This document shows positions 28,311 to 37,384 of a stretch of DNA of 64,000 nucleotides, piece by piece. The DNA is from Azorhizobium caulinodans ORS 571 (GTDB lineage Bacteria; Pseudomonadota; Alphaproteobacteria; Rhizobiales; Xanthobacteraceae): the NCBI RefSeq assembly GCF_000010525.1, contig NC_009937.1, forward strand, positions 2,113,501 to 2,177,500, read 5' to 3'. The notes under the pieces are model-generated. The model was not told the DNA's origin and searched no databases. It worked only from the letters and a program-made list of their open reading frames with translations. Positions within the stretch are counted from its first letter, which is position 1, and every line of letters starts with the position of its first letter. The position numbers and the translations under genes are program-made.

Positions 28311-29255
28311 TCAATAGCGGATGCGGGGATCGACGATCACGTAAGCAATGTCGATCAACAGATTCACGCCGATGAATATGGAGGCGAAGAACAGCATCAG
28401 GCCCTGGACCACCGGGTAATCGCGGGCGAGGATCGCGTCGATCGTCAACCGGCCAACTCCGGGGATGTTGAACACGCTTTCCGTAACGACGACGCCGCTG
28501 ATGAGCAAAGCGAGGCCAAGGCCGACAACTGTGATGATCGGCACCGCGGCATTAGGTAGGACGTGCCGCCATAGCACACGTGTGGGCCGGTTGCCTTTCG
28601 CTCGCGCCGTCCGCACGAAATCCTCTCCGAGCACCTCGAGCACGCTCGAGCGGGTGACGCGTGCGATCAGAGCCATGAAGACCAGCGCTAGGGTGACGGA
28701 AGGCAGGAACAGGTGCCGCGCCGCCGCCACGGGATCTGAGAGCGGACTGACATATCCCTGCACCGGAAACAGATCGGTTTTAACTGCCAGCAGCAGAATG
28801 AGCACGTAGCCGATGACGAAGGCCGGGACGGAAAAGCCGATGACGGACAAGACCATCACCCCGCGGTCGATCCAGCTATTGTGCCGCCACGCCGCTAAGG
28901 CTCCGAGGGGCACGGCGAGGAGCACGGTGATGACGATCGCGCTCAGCGCGAGAACCATCGTCGGTTCCAACCTGTCACGGATCAGAGTGAGGACAGGCAC
29001 GCGGGACAGGACTGAGGTGCCGAAATTGCCATGAGCCATCTCGACGAGCCAGGTCACGTATTGCACCGGTAAGGATCGATCCAGGCCGAGCTCCTGCCGG
29101 ATATTAGAGAGAGCCTCAGGCGTGGCATTTTCACCAGCGAGCACCTGTGCGGGGTCACCGGGGCTGAGGCGCAGGAGTACGAAAACGATGGTCGCTACGA
29201 CGAGAAGAACGGGAAGGACGGTGGCGATGCGCATGGCGATCAGGCGCGTCATCAT
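28311..29255 (-). CDS. Peptide-type ABC permease, DppB-like
   Basis: A 314-residue membrane protein. The opening VLPVLLVVATIVFVLLRLSP GDPA and the EAA loop (DFVRTARAKGNRPTRVLWRHVLPNA) followed by ITVVGLGLALLISGVVVTE are typical of DppB/OppB permeases. ATG 29255 overlaps the solute-binding protein stop by 4 bases (ATGA), so expression is coupled. The GC content and codon choices are lower and more mixed than those of the core genes, as through the whole island. Confidence 0.92.
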   Translation of the reverse strand: MMTRLIAMRIATVLPVLLVVATIVFVLLRLSPGDPAQVLAGENATPEALSNIRQELGLDRSLPVQYVTWLVEMAHGNFGTSVLSRVPVLTLIRDRLEPTMVLALSAIVITVLLAVPLGALAAWRHNSWIDRGVMVLSVIGFSVPAFVIGYVLILLLAVKTDLFPVQGYVSPLSDPVAAARHLFLPSVTLALVFMALIARVTRSSVLEVLGEDFVRTARAKGNRPTRVLWRHVLPNAAVPIITVVGLGLALLISGVVVTESVFNIPGVGRLTIDAILARDYPVVQGLMLFFASIFIGVNLLIDIAYVIVDPRIRY

Positions 29256-30829
29256 GCCTTGGTCACTCCCCACATCACCATGACGGGTGCGGGCACGTAG
29301 CCGGTGACATTGGAGCGGAAAGCCTCGTAGTCGTAATACGTGCCGAGCGGAATATAGAAGACGAGGTCGTACGCGCGCTTCTGGAGTTCGGCAGCGATCG
29401 CCTTCTGGCGAGCTGGATCGGTCGCGCGCTCGTACTGATTTTTGAGATCAGTGGTCTCGGGATCGTCGACGAAACCGCTATATCCCGACTTTCCTCGGGC
29501 ATCGAAATTTGGGTTGCCGAGCGGAGATATCAGGTCGAGCCGATCAAAGACCGCATGGGCGATGTTCCAACCACCTTCGGATACTGGCCCCGGCTTTGCT
29601 CTCCTGGCAAGGAAGGTGCTCCATTCCATGGTCTGGATCTCGCTTGCCATGCCGATCTGTTGCAGCAACTGCTGGGTCAGAGGCGCGAGCGGCGCAAAGG
29701 ATGCGATGTCGCCGGGGGTGATGATGACGACCTTTTCGCCCTTGTAGCCAGATTCCTTCAGAAGAGCGCGGGCCGTTTTGACGTCAGGCTTGCCTGTGTC
29801 ACGGAAACCGTCATCGACTTCCAACTGAGTCCCGCAACCAAAAAGAGCAGGACATATTTGGTAAGATTTGGGATCGCCGATCGAGGCGTCCATATAGTCC
29901 TGCTGTGTCACCACCGCTTGAACTGCCTGACGGGCTTTGAGGTTGTCAAACGGTGGTTGGGCCCAGTTGAAGCGTATGGTTGACGCCATGGGGCCAAAGC
30001 GCCGGCGGAGCGTGACACCGCGATCGCCGTCTAAGAGCGAGCGCTGATCGGCATTCATGTTTTCCAGCAGATCGATCTCGCCTTTGGCCAAGGCATTGAT
30101 GGCCGTCTGCTTACTGGGAAACCAGAGCGCCTCCACGCGGTCCACCTTCACCACCTTGCCTCCGGCGAGACCGTCCGGCGGCTCCGCACGAGGAACGTAA
30201 TCGGCGAAACGTTCATAGGCCCAACTGACTCCGGGACGGAAATCAGAAGCGATGAAGCGAAACGGTCCAGATCCAACGACCTCCTCCAGCGGCTTATCCG
30301 GCGGCAGTTCGGCGATGCGCCGCGGCATCACGAACAGCGGAATTGAGCTCGGACGGGCCATCGCCTCGAGAGTCGGCCCGAATGGCGTCTTCAGCGCGAT
30401 ACGAAAGGTTTTGTCGTCGAGGGGCCTGATGTCGGACATTGCGGATGCGAGGCGCAGGCCGACCACATCCTTCTTGGCCCACCTCGTAATGGAGGCCACG
30501 CAATCCTCGGCTGTCACCGGCCGATTATCGTGGAACAGTAAGCCCTCCCGAAGCGTGAAGGTGTAGGATAGCTGGTCGTCGCTGACGGTCCACTCCTTGA
30601 CCATCTGAGGCTGCGGCCGATAAGCGGCGTCGATCGAGAAAAGGGTATCATAGACCATATAAGCGTGGTTGCGCGTGATGTAGGCGCTCGTGGTCACCGG
30701 ATCGAGCACCCGCAGTGCGGCGTGCGGCGCAATGCGGATCGTTCTGCGTCCCTGAGCCAGGGATGAGCGGGTGGTCGCCAGCAACGTGGCGGCGGACCAT
30801 ATCAATGCTTCGCGTCGGTTGATCTGCAT
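29252..30829 (-). CDS. Family 5 periplasmic solute-binding protein (peptide ABC importer)
   Basis: A 525-residue exported protein. The N-terminus NRREALIWSAATLLATTRSSLAQ has a twin-arginine-like pair and cleavable signal. The mature part has the family 5 core: VYDTLFSIDAAYRPQPQMVKEWTVSDD, then YTFTLREGLLFHDNRPVTAEDCVASI, and FNWAQPPFDNLKARQAVQAV. Family 5 proteins bind peptides, nickel, opines, glutathione or other amide-linked compounds. It lies 35 bases downstream of the gamma-glutamyltransferase gene in the same direction, which points to a gamma-glutamyl or other amide-linked ligand. Confidence 0.93.
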   Translation of the reverse strand: MQINRREALIWSAATLLATTRSSLAQGRRTIRIAPHAALRVLDPVTTSAYITRNHAYMVYDTLFSIDAAYRPQPQMVKEWTVSDDQLSYTFTLREGLLFHDNRPVTAEDCVASITRWAKKDVVGLRLASAMSDIRPLDDKTFRIALKTPFGPTLEAMARPSSIPLFVMPRRIAELPPDKPLEEVVGSGPFRFIASDFRPGVSWAYERFADYVPRAEPPDGLAGGKVVKVDRVEALWFPSKQTAINALAKGEIDLLENMNADQRSLLDGDRGVTLRRRFGPMASTIRFNWAQPPFDNLKARQAVQAVVTQQDYMDASIGDPKSYQICPALFGCGTQLEVDDGFRDTGKPDVKTARALLKESGYKGEKVVIITPGDIASFAPLAPLTQQLLQQIGMASEIQTMEWSTFLARRAKPGPVSEGGWNIAHAVFDRLDLISPLGNPNFDARGKSGYSGFVDDPETTDLKNQYERATDPARQKAIAAELQKRAYDLVFYIPLGTYYDYEAFRSNVTGYVPAPVMVMWGVTKA

Positions 30830-30864
30830 GATGATTCCCCTCGGTGGCCGCCGGCCTTATTTGT

Positions 30865-32559
30865 TCAGTAGACCCGTCCACGACGGGGATCCGGCCAGAA
30901 CGAGGTGCCGGCCCGGGCGCTGCCGCCGCCCAGCCCCATGGGGACGCCGTCGGCGCGCCAGCAGGCCGCGCCTGTCATCCGACCATCGTCTGAAAACCCG
31001 ATCGCGCACATGCCACCTGCCACGTGGTCCACGCCGACGACGCGATGCCCCATGGTCGCGAGCGTGTCACGGATCTCGACCGGAACGCTGGTCTCGATCT
31101 CCACCTCTTGGCCCCAGGTGAAGACGCGGGGCGCTTCCACCGCCTCCTGAACGTCCATTCCATGGTCGATGAGGTTCAAAACGGCCTGCATGGCCGAGGC
31201 GGGGATCCGGTGCGCTCCCGGCAGGCCCAGCGCGAAGACCGGACGTCCCTCCTTCTTCCCGATGAGGGCCGTGATGCCGCTGGTGATCCGCTTGCCCGGT
31301 TCCAGCGAGAGCGCATTTCCGGGATGGGGATCGAACAGGTACATGTAGTTGTTCGGAATGATGCCCGTGCCGGGGATGATGATGCGGGCGCCGAACAGGC
31401 TGTTGATGGTCTGGGTCGACGTAACGATATTGCCCTCGGCGTCAGCCACCGTGACATGGGTCGTGTTGGCGGACTCGTTTGAACGAATCCGGGCCTCGAA
31501 CGTGCTCGCCCGTGCGACGTCGATCTCCATTCGACGCTGGTCAGCATAGGCCTTCGAGATCAGCCGTTCGACAGGCACATCCACAAAGGCGGGGTCCGCG
31601 GTGACAGCCCTCCTGTCAGCTGCCGCGATCTTCAGCGCTTCGAGGACGAGGTGCAGCGTTTCGCGGGTCCCGAAGCCGGAATCGGCGATATTGTAGGCCT
31701 CAAGGAGATTAAGGATCTGCAGCGTATGTACGCCGCCTGCACAAGGCGGCGGCGGTCCGACGATCTCAAAGCCGCGATAGGTGCCCCGGACGGGTTCACG
31801 CGTGACCGTCCGGTATCTCTCCAAGTCCTCGAAGCGAAGGAAGGAACCGGCACCGGCCAAATAATCTGCGACGCGGCGACCAAGCTCACCGCCGTAAAGC
31901 ACCTGTGGCCCTTCTTCAGCAATGAGGCGCAGCGTATTGGCATAGTCTTTCTGGATCAGAAGGTCTCCGGCGCCGAGTGGGCGGCCATTCGGCAGGAAAA
32001 CAGCGGCGATGGCTGCGTCGAGCGCGAGGTCCGGGGCAATTTCCGCGATGCAGGTGGCGAGATAGGGAGAAAGGCGAAAACCCCGCTCGGCGTGGCGGAT
32101 AGCCGGCGCAATGAGATCGGACAGTGGCAGCCGGCCGAACTGTCCAGCCGCCTCACACCACGCTTTCAGCGTTCCGGGAACCGCCACCGCTTTGGGGCCA
32201 ACGCGGTTGGCGCGGCCCTTCGCCTCCATGTAATCGGGCCAGGTGTCGGAGATTGGCGTAAAGCTATCCGAACGCGCAGCCGCGGGGGCCGTCGAGAGAC
32301 CATCAAGCACGACTTCCCGGCCGTCAGCGAGACGGATCAGGGCCGCTCCACCTCCAAAGATGCCAACCATCATCGGCTCGACCACCGTGAGCGTGAATAA
32401 CGCTGCGATGGCGGCATCCACTGCATTGCCCCCGGCCGCCATCATCTCGACCGCGGCGGCGGAGGCCAAGGGGTGGTTGGTGACCGCCATACCCCGGCTG
32501 GCAGTGACGGCTGTCTTCTCGCAAATGAAGGAAGTCCCCGCGCGGCTACGCCAATCCAT
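30865..32559 (-). CDS. Gamma-glutamyltransferase family protein, no signal peptide
   Basis: N-terminal nucleophile hydrolase family, 564 residues from ATG 32559. The autoprocessing/catalytic Thr366 begins the motif NTTHVTVADAEGN. ASAAAVEMMAAGGNAVDAAI near the N-terminus and LGLPGAHRIPASAMQAVLN near the C-terminus are family blocks. The usual GSPGG is replaced by GLPGAH and no hydrophobic export signal is visible, so it should act in the cytoplasm, unlike E. coli Ggt. The position upstream of a peptide importer operon suggests cleavage of imported gamma-glutamyl or cephalosporin-acylase-like amide substrates. Real specificity is unknown. Confidence 0.9.
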   Translation of the reverse strand: MDWRSRAGTSFICEKTAVTASRGMAVTNHPLASAAAVEMMAAGGNAVDAAIAALFTLTVVEPMMVGIFGGGAALIRLADGREVVLDGLSTAPAAARSDSFTPISDTWPDYMEAKGRANRVGPKAVAVPGTLKAWCEAAGQFGRLPLSDLIAPAIRHAERGFRLSPYLATCIAEIAPDLALDAAIAAVFLPNGRPLGAGDLLIQKDYANTLRLIAEEGPQVLYGGELGRRVADYLAGAGSFLRFEDLERYRTVTREPVRGTYRGFEIVGPPPPCAGGVHTLQILNLLEAYNIADSGFGTRETLHLVLEALKIAAADRRAVTADPAFVDVPVERLISKAYADQRRMEIDVARASTFEARIRSNESANTTHVTVADAEGNIVTSTQTINSLFGARIIIPGTGIIPNNYMYLFDPHPGNALSLEPGKRITSGITALIGKKEGRPVFALGLPGAHRIPASAMQAVLNLIDHGMDVQEAVEAPRVFTWGQEVEIETSVPVEIRDTLATMGHRVVGVDHVAGGMCAIGFSDDGRMTGAACWRADGVPMGLGGGSARAGTSFWPDPRRGRVY

Positions 32560-32713
32560 TTTCGGTCCGCCTGATTCCAGCCACCGCCCCGGGGGAAGAC
32601 CCCTCGCAGTTCGACGGCACACCTCTGGTTATGTGCGCAGTGGGTCGTCCGCCCGGCTTGGAGCGCCGACTTGCACCTTTGTTGGTCTGGAGATTATCGG
32701 CGCAGTTTCAGCC

Positions 32714-32728
32714 ATCAGTCCAATATGC
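32714..32728 (-). promoter_or_regulatory. Shared 15-bp motif upstream of the GGT-ABC operon
   Basis: On the minus strand this reads GCATATTGGACTGAT and lies about 155 bases upstream of the GGT start. The identical 15-mer occurs on the plus strand at 33753-33767 upstream of the molybdoenzyme operon. It is a candidate binding site for the LysR protein encoded between them. Confidence 0.65.
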
Positions 32729-32748
32729 GGTTTTGGCTTTCTTGATAA

Positions 32749-33714
32749 TCACGACTTCTTAGACCGCCCGCGCACCGGGGACGGCTCGGATCCAGAGAAG
32801 GCAGAACGCCGGGCGTGGGCCGCGAAGGCCCGTGCGACGGGTGACGGCTCGCTCCGCCGGAATGCTACGGCAAGCTCCGCCAACACCTTGGCATCGGCGA
32901 TCGGCCGATATTGGAGGCCTGGAACCTGAATGCAGCGGACCGATTGGGGCACCAAGGCCACGCCGAGCCCAACCGCAACCATGCTCGCTATTGTGACGAA
33001 GTCGCGCCCCTGAGGACCGAGCCTGGGAAAGAAACCTGCCATTCGGCACGCAGAAGTGGTGTGCTTGAGAAAACTGACTTCCGGCGGATGGTGTGGCGTT
33101 ATGAAAATGTCCTCATTGAGCGAGGCGAGTGCGACCTGCTCGCTCGCGCCCTGTGGGTGAGCCTCCGGCAGAGCCAGAACGATATCCTCGAACAGGACCG
33201 GGATGGTACCGATGCCGACTGGAAGTGGCACCGGCGGACGGATAAAGCCGATATCCAGCCGTCCCTGGTCGAGTTGATCGAGCTGCTGCTGCATTTCCAT
33301 TTCGGAAATCTGCAGCTCCACCTCCGGATAGCTCGACCGAAACTTCCCGACCATGGTCGTAAGAACCCCAGTATAGGCCGCCGACCCGACATAGCCGATG
33401 GCGATCCGTCCGACCTCGCCGCGCCCGGCGCGGCGGGCCACGAGCATGGCGCTCTCGGCATGGGCCAGTGTCTTGCGCGCCTCGTGCATGAAAAGCTCTC
33501 CCGCGAGGGTCAATCGAACCGTGCGGCGGGTGCGGTCAAACAGAGGCGTGCCGACGATCTCCTCCAGCTTCTTGATCTGCTGGCTGAGGCCGGGCTGGGC
33601 GATGCGCAGCCGTTCGGCGGCCCGCCTGTAGTTCAGCTCCTCGGCGGTGGCGAGGAAATAACGTAGGTGGCGCAGCTCGATCTGTTCGGCGCCCTGCCTG
33701 CCTTGGAATGACAT
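32749..33714 (-). CDS. LysR-family regulator of the island
   Basis: A 321-residue LysR-type activator. The helix-turn-helix is at residues ~14-60 (LRHLRYFLATAEELNYRRAA and AQPGLSQQIKKLEEIVGTPL). The remainder is the usual two-lobed effector-binding domain (IAIGYVGSAAYTGVLTTMV). It lies between two operons that point away from it: GGT-ABC on the same strand downstream, and the molybdoenzyme operon divergent. A 15-bp motif upstream of each suggests it controls both. The effector is unknown; an acid or CoA intermediate would be usual. Confidence 0.93.
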   Translation of the reverse strand: MSFQGRQGAEQIELRHLRYFLATAEELNYRRAAERLRIAQPGLSQQIKKLEEIVGTPLFDRTRRTVRLTLAGELFMHEARKTLAHAESAMLVARRAGRGEVGRIAIGYVGSAAYTGVLTTMVGKFRSSYPEVELQISEMEMQQQLDQLDQGRLDIGFIRPPVPLPVGIGTIPVLFEDIVLALPEAHPQGASEQVALASLNEDIFITPHHPPEVSFLKHTTSACRMAGFFPRLGPQGRDFVTIASMVAVGLGVALVPQSVRCIQVPGLQYRPIADAKVLAELAVAFRRSEPSPVARAFAAHARRSAFSGSEPSPVRGRSKKS

Positions 33715-33723
33715 GTGTCTAAT

Positions 33724-33734
33724 AACCCTGGGTT
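33724..33734. promoter_or_regulatory. Palindrome in the LysR / molybdoenzyme divergent promoter
   Basis: AACCC-T-GGGTT is a perfect 11-bp palindrome about 10 bases upstream of the LysR start codon. Position fits autorepression by the LysR protein, though it does not match the shared 15-bp motif. Confidence 0.4.
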
Positions 33735-33752
33735 CTCAAAAGGCCGCCGGCT

Positions 33753-33767
33753 GCATATTGGACTGAT
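33753..33767 (+). promoter_or_regulatory. Shared 15-bp motif upstream of the molybdoenzyme operon
   Basis: GCATATTGGACTGAT, identical to the minus-strand motif at 32714-32728. In this copy the sequence continues as TCCAA, giving an inverted repeat TTGGA-CTGA-TCCAA. It is about 80 bases upstream of the chosen start of the molybdoenzyme gene, a good place for LysR activation. Confidence 0.65.
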
Positions 33768-33846
33768 CCAACCTCGGGCAGCAATATTGATGGACAGCTT
33801 TCATCGATCGACGCGGCACGCTGGCCGCGGCCTTGCCGAGCCTCAG

Positions 33847-36165
33847 ATGCCTCGTAACCCTTCGATTGCCGCTGGTGCCTCTCACGCTTCGCACTGGGGA
33901 AGTTTTTCTGCGCGTTGGGATGGGGACCGTGTTCAATTGACACCGCATCCCGAAGATCCCGCTCCTTCTCCGATCCTGGGGAACTTCGCCGATGCCTTGC
34001 GCCATCAGGCGCGCATCCTTCGCCCAATGGTGCGCCGGGGCTGGCTGGACCACGGACCCGGTCCCCGCCACCGGGACTTCTCAAACGATCTGGTGCCGGT
34101 CTCTTGGGAAACGGCACTCAGTCTTGTGGCGACTGAGATCGCGCGCGTCCGCGACTCCTACGGGCCGGAGGCGGTCTACGGCGGCTCCTATGGCTGGTCC
34201 AGCGCCGGCCGGTTTCATCACGCCCAAAGCCAGATTCACCGCTTCCACAACGTGGTGTGCGGCGGCTATGTGCGGTCGGTCAATAGCTACAGTGCGGGCG
34301 CCTCTGCTGTCATCTTGCCACGCGTGATGGGACCTTTCGAGCCCCTGTCCCGTCACAATGTCACGTGGGACCAAATCTGCGCCCACACGGATATGGTGCT
34401 CGCCTTCGGCGGCATGCCGATCAAGAATTCCATGATCGCCAGCGGCGGCATCACCCGCCACGTGGAAGCCGACGCGATGGCTCGGGCGGCGGCGCGAGGC
34501 ACCGAATTCTGGTCGGTGAGCCCGTTGCGGGACGATATGCCCGAGGCGGCGGAAGCTCGCTGGTTGCCAATCCGTCCCGGAACCGACGTCGCAATGATGC
34601 TCGGGCTTGCACACACGCTGCTGACCGAAGCGTTATACGATAGCTCCTTTGTCGCGCGTTATTGCGTTGGCTTCGAACGGTTCGCGTCGTATCTCACGGG
34701 CGAGGCCGACGGCCTGCCAAAGAGCGCGGACTGGGCAGCCGAGATTACAGGCATCGGTGCGGATGCCATGCGTATGCTCGCACGCCGGCTGGTGGAAGGG
34801 CGCAGCCTCATCACCGTGGCTCATTCCCTTCAGCGGGCGCAGTTTGGAGAGCAGCCGGTCTGGATGGCTGCGACCCTCGCCGCCATGGTCGGTCAGATTG
34901 GTTTACCAGGGGGCGGTTTCAACTATGCCCTTGGCGCCATGGGTCATACTGGTCGGCAAATCAACGCCGTTCCAATTCCCACTTTGCCGCAGGGGCGAAA
35001 CGGCGTCTCCACCTTCATTCCGGTCGCGCGTATCGCAGACATGCTTCTGAATCCGGGAGGTGTGTTCGCCTTCAATGGAGCAACATACGTTTATCCCCGC
35101 GTGCGCCTCATTCACTGGGCCGGGGGCAACCCCTTCCATCATCATCAGGATCTCAACCGTCTGCGCCGTGCCTTCTCGGAGGCGGATACCATCATCGTCC
35201 AGGAGAGCGCTTGGACGCCAATGGCACGTTTCGCTGACATCGTGCTGCCGGTCACGATGACACTGGAGCGCGAGGATATCGGCGCAGCGGCTACCGACCC
35301 GCGTCTGATCGCGATGCGTCAGGTGGCGCCCCCGATCGGGGAGGCTCGTGATGATTTTGTGATTTTCAGCGCTCTCGCCGCTCGCCTCGGCCTCGAAGCC
35401 GCCTTCACGGAGGGACGCTCCGTGCGCGAGTGGCTTGCACATCTTTACGAGCAGACACAGGAAGCTTTGGAAAATGCTGGCCTGTTCGCCCCCTCCTTCG
35501 AGGAGTTCTGGGAGAGAGGCGAGATCCCCTTGCCTTCGGCGCCCGACGATGGCGGTCTGCTGCGGGCCTTTCGCGCCGATCCGCAGGCCGCGCCTCTCCC
35601 AACGCCAAGCGGACGCATCGAGATTTTCTCGGAGACCATTGCCGGCTTCGGTTACGACGATTGCCCTGGGCATCCGACCTGGCTGCCTTCGGAAGAACAG
35701 CCCTCCGCCCAGACACCACTGACACTGGTGGCCAACCAGCCCGCCACGCGGTTGCACAGCCAATTGGACTTTGCGGCTCATAGCCAGTCACACAAGCAGA
35801 AGGGCAGGGAGGTCGTTCGTATCAATCCGAACGATGCGCTCGAGCGGGGCATCGGAGACGGCGACCTTGTACGCCTTTTCAACGCGCGCGGCGCCTGCGT
35901 GGCCAGCGCGCGCCTGAGCGCCGATGTGATGCCGGGCGTGCTGCACCTGCCAACCGGCGCTTGGTACGATCCCGAGGACGAGGCACCGGAGGGGCCGCTC
36001 TGCGTGCATGGCAATCCCAACGTCCTGACGCGGGATGTTGGCACCTCACAATTGGCGCAGGCCTGCTGCGGCCAGGTCACTGTGGTGGATATCGCCCGGC
36101 ATGATCGACCAGTGCGCGAAGTGCTGGCACATCGCCCGCCCGCGTTCGCGGAGGCCGCGCCATGA
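33847..36165 (+). CDS. Molybdopterin oxidoreductase, BisC/TorZ-like (S- or N-oxide reductase type)
   Basis: A 772-residue enzyme of the DMSO-reductase family. HWGSF near residue 16, VSWETALSLVA, YGGSYGWSSAGRFHHAQSQ and VNSYSAGAS match the BisC/TorA/DmsA-type core; Ser149 is the expected Mo ligand. WAGGNPFHHHQDLNRL and the late RLHSQLDF are also BisC/TorZ-like. No Fe-S cysteine motif and no Tat signal are seen, so it is probably cytoplasmic like biotin or methionine sulfoxide reductase. ATG 33847 matches BisC in N-terminal length; the frame is open upstream (ATG 33790, GTG 33715). The stop overlaps the CoA-transferase start by 4 bases, an unusual partner. Confidence 0.88.
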   Translation: MPRNPSIAAGASHASHWGSFSARWDGDRVQLTPHPEDPAPSPILGNFADALRHQARILRPMVRRGWLDHGPGPRHRDFSNDLVPVSWETALSLVATEIARVRDSYGPEAVYGGSYGWSSAGRFHHAQSQIHRFHNVVCGGYVRSVNSYSAGASAVILPRVMGPFEPLSRHNVTWDQICAHTDMVLAFGGMPIKNSMIASGGITRHVEADAMARAAARGTEFWSVSPLRDDMPEAAEARWLPIRPGTDVAMMLGLAHTLLTEALYDSSFVARYCVGFERFASYLTGEADGLPKSADWAAEITGIGADAMRMLARRLVEGRSLITVAHSLQRAQFGEQPVWMAATLAAMVGQIGLPGGGFNYALGAMGHTGRQINAVPIPTLPQGRNGVSTFIPVARIADMLLNPGGVFAFNGATYVYPRVRLIHWAGGNPFHHHQDLNRLRRAFSEADTIIVQESAWTPMARFADIVLPVTMTLEREDIGAAATDPRLIAMRQVAPPIGEARDDFVIFSALAARLGLEAAFTEGRSVREWLAHLYEQTQEALENAGLFAPSFEEFWERGEIPLPSAPDDGGLLRAFRADPQAAPLPTPSGRIEIFSETIAGFGYDDCPGHPTWLPSEEQPSAQTPLTLVANQPATRLHSQLDFAAHSQSHKQKGREVVRINPNDALERGIGDGDLVRLFNARGACVASARLSADVMPGVLHLPTGAWYDPEDEAPEGPLCVHGNPNVLTRDVGTSQLAQACCGQVTVVDIARHDRPVREVLAHRPPAFAEAAP

Positions 36166-37370
36166 CAGTTGACCTCGGTCCCCGTCCGTTGGACGGCCTT
36201 AGAATTCTCGACCTGACGACCGTCGTCATGGGGCCCTACGCCTCTTCTATCCTCGCGGACATGGGAGCGGATGTGATCAAGCTCGAAAGTCCGGGCGGCG
36301 ACATTCTGCGACAGGTTGGGCCAAGCCGCAGTGGCGAGGCTGGCGGGATGTTCCTGCACGCCAACCGCGGCAAGCGCGGCATTGTGTTGGACCTCAAGTC
36401 TGAAGAGGGCCGTGCCACCGCTCTCCAGCTCATCGCGGACGTCGATGTGCTCTTCTACAATCTGCGTCCAAGCGCCATGGAGCGTCTCGGGCTGAGCTAC
36501 GAAGCGGTCGCCGCTCAGAATCCCGCTATTATCTACGTAGGCGCCTTCGGCTTTGGACGCGACGGACGGTATGCCGACCTCCCCGCCTATGATGATCTGA
36601 TCCAAGGACTCGCGGCGATCCCGGCTCTTCTCGCCGAAGCCGGCGACGGCACGCCACGCTATGTGCCGGTCAACATTGCGGACCGTATCGTCGGTTTACA
36701 TGCCGCCATCGCCATACTCGGGGCAGTGCATTTCCGCGATCGGACCGGCCTTGGACAGCGGGTCGACGTTCCGATGTTCGAGACCATGGCCAGCATGGTG
36801 CTCGCAGATCACATGGCGGGGTTGAGCTACACACCCCCCCTGGACGCAGGAGGCTATCGCCGCCTGCTGACCAAGGAACGTCGACCCTTTCGTACAGCAG
36901 ATGGCCACCTATGTGTTGTCCTCTACACGGACCAGCATTGGCGGCGTTTCCTTGAGATCGCAGGTCGGGACGACCTGACGAGCGACCCCCGTTTCGTCAA
37001 TCATGCCGCCCGCATAAAACATGCCGATGAGATCGCGCGGGAATTGGCCACCATCCTGGCCACACGCAGCACCCGGGCATGGCAGGACGTGCTGGGAAAG
37101 GCCGACATTCCGAACGCCGTCATGCACACCATCGAGAGCTTGATGCAGGATGGTCATCTGGAGGACGTCGGCTTCTTCATCCATTCGCTGCATCCGTCCG
37201 AAGGTCCCGTGATCGAGATGGCGCCCCCGTCCCGGTGGAGCCTTTCGCAGCCCCGAGCGTCGCGCCCAGCGCCTCGGCTGGGCGAGCACACGAGCGAAAT
37301 CGCAGCAGAACTCGGGAATGCTCGACGCGAACCGAACGATGTTGAGCATCAGCCAATCAGAAGTTTCTGA
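36162..37370 (+). CDS. Class III (CaiB/BaiF) CoA-transferase
   Basis: A 402-residue CoA-transferase. GLRILDLTTVVMGPYASSIL, ADMGADVIKLESP and NRGKRGIVLDLKS are the CoA-binding N-terminal blocks. The probable catalytic aspartate is Asp174 in NIADRIVGLHAA. Family III enzymes move CoA from a donor such as succinyl-CoA to a carboxylic acid. It is translationally coupled to the molybdoenzyme before it (ATGA) and followed after 14 bases by a MaoC hydratase and a CitE lyase. This trio resembles the itaconate or mesaconate activation-hydration-cleavage modules. Confidence 0.92.
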   Translation: MTVDLGPRPLDGLRILDLTTVVMGPYASSILADMGADVIKLESPGGDILRQVGPSRSGEAGGMFLHANRGKRGIVLDLKSEEGRATALQLIADVDVLFYNLRPSAMERLGLSYEAVAAQNPAIIYVGAFGFGRDGRYADLPAYDDLIQGLAAIPALLAEAGDGTPRYVPVNIADRIVGLHAAIAILGAVHFRDRTGLGQRVDVPMFETMASMVLADHMAGLSYTPPLDAGGYRRLLTKERRPFRTADGHLCVVLYTDQHWRRFLEIAGRDDLTSDPRFVNHAARIKHADEIARELATILATRSTRAWQDVLGKADIPNAVMHTIESLMQDGHLEDVGFFIHSLHPSEGPVIEMAPPSRWSLSQPRASRPAPRLGEHTSEIAAELGNARREPNDVEHQPIRSF

Positions 37371-37384
37371 CAGGAGGTGCGGCC

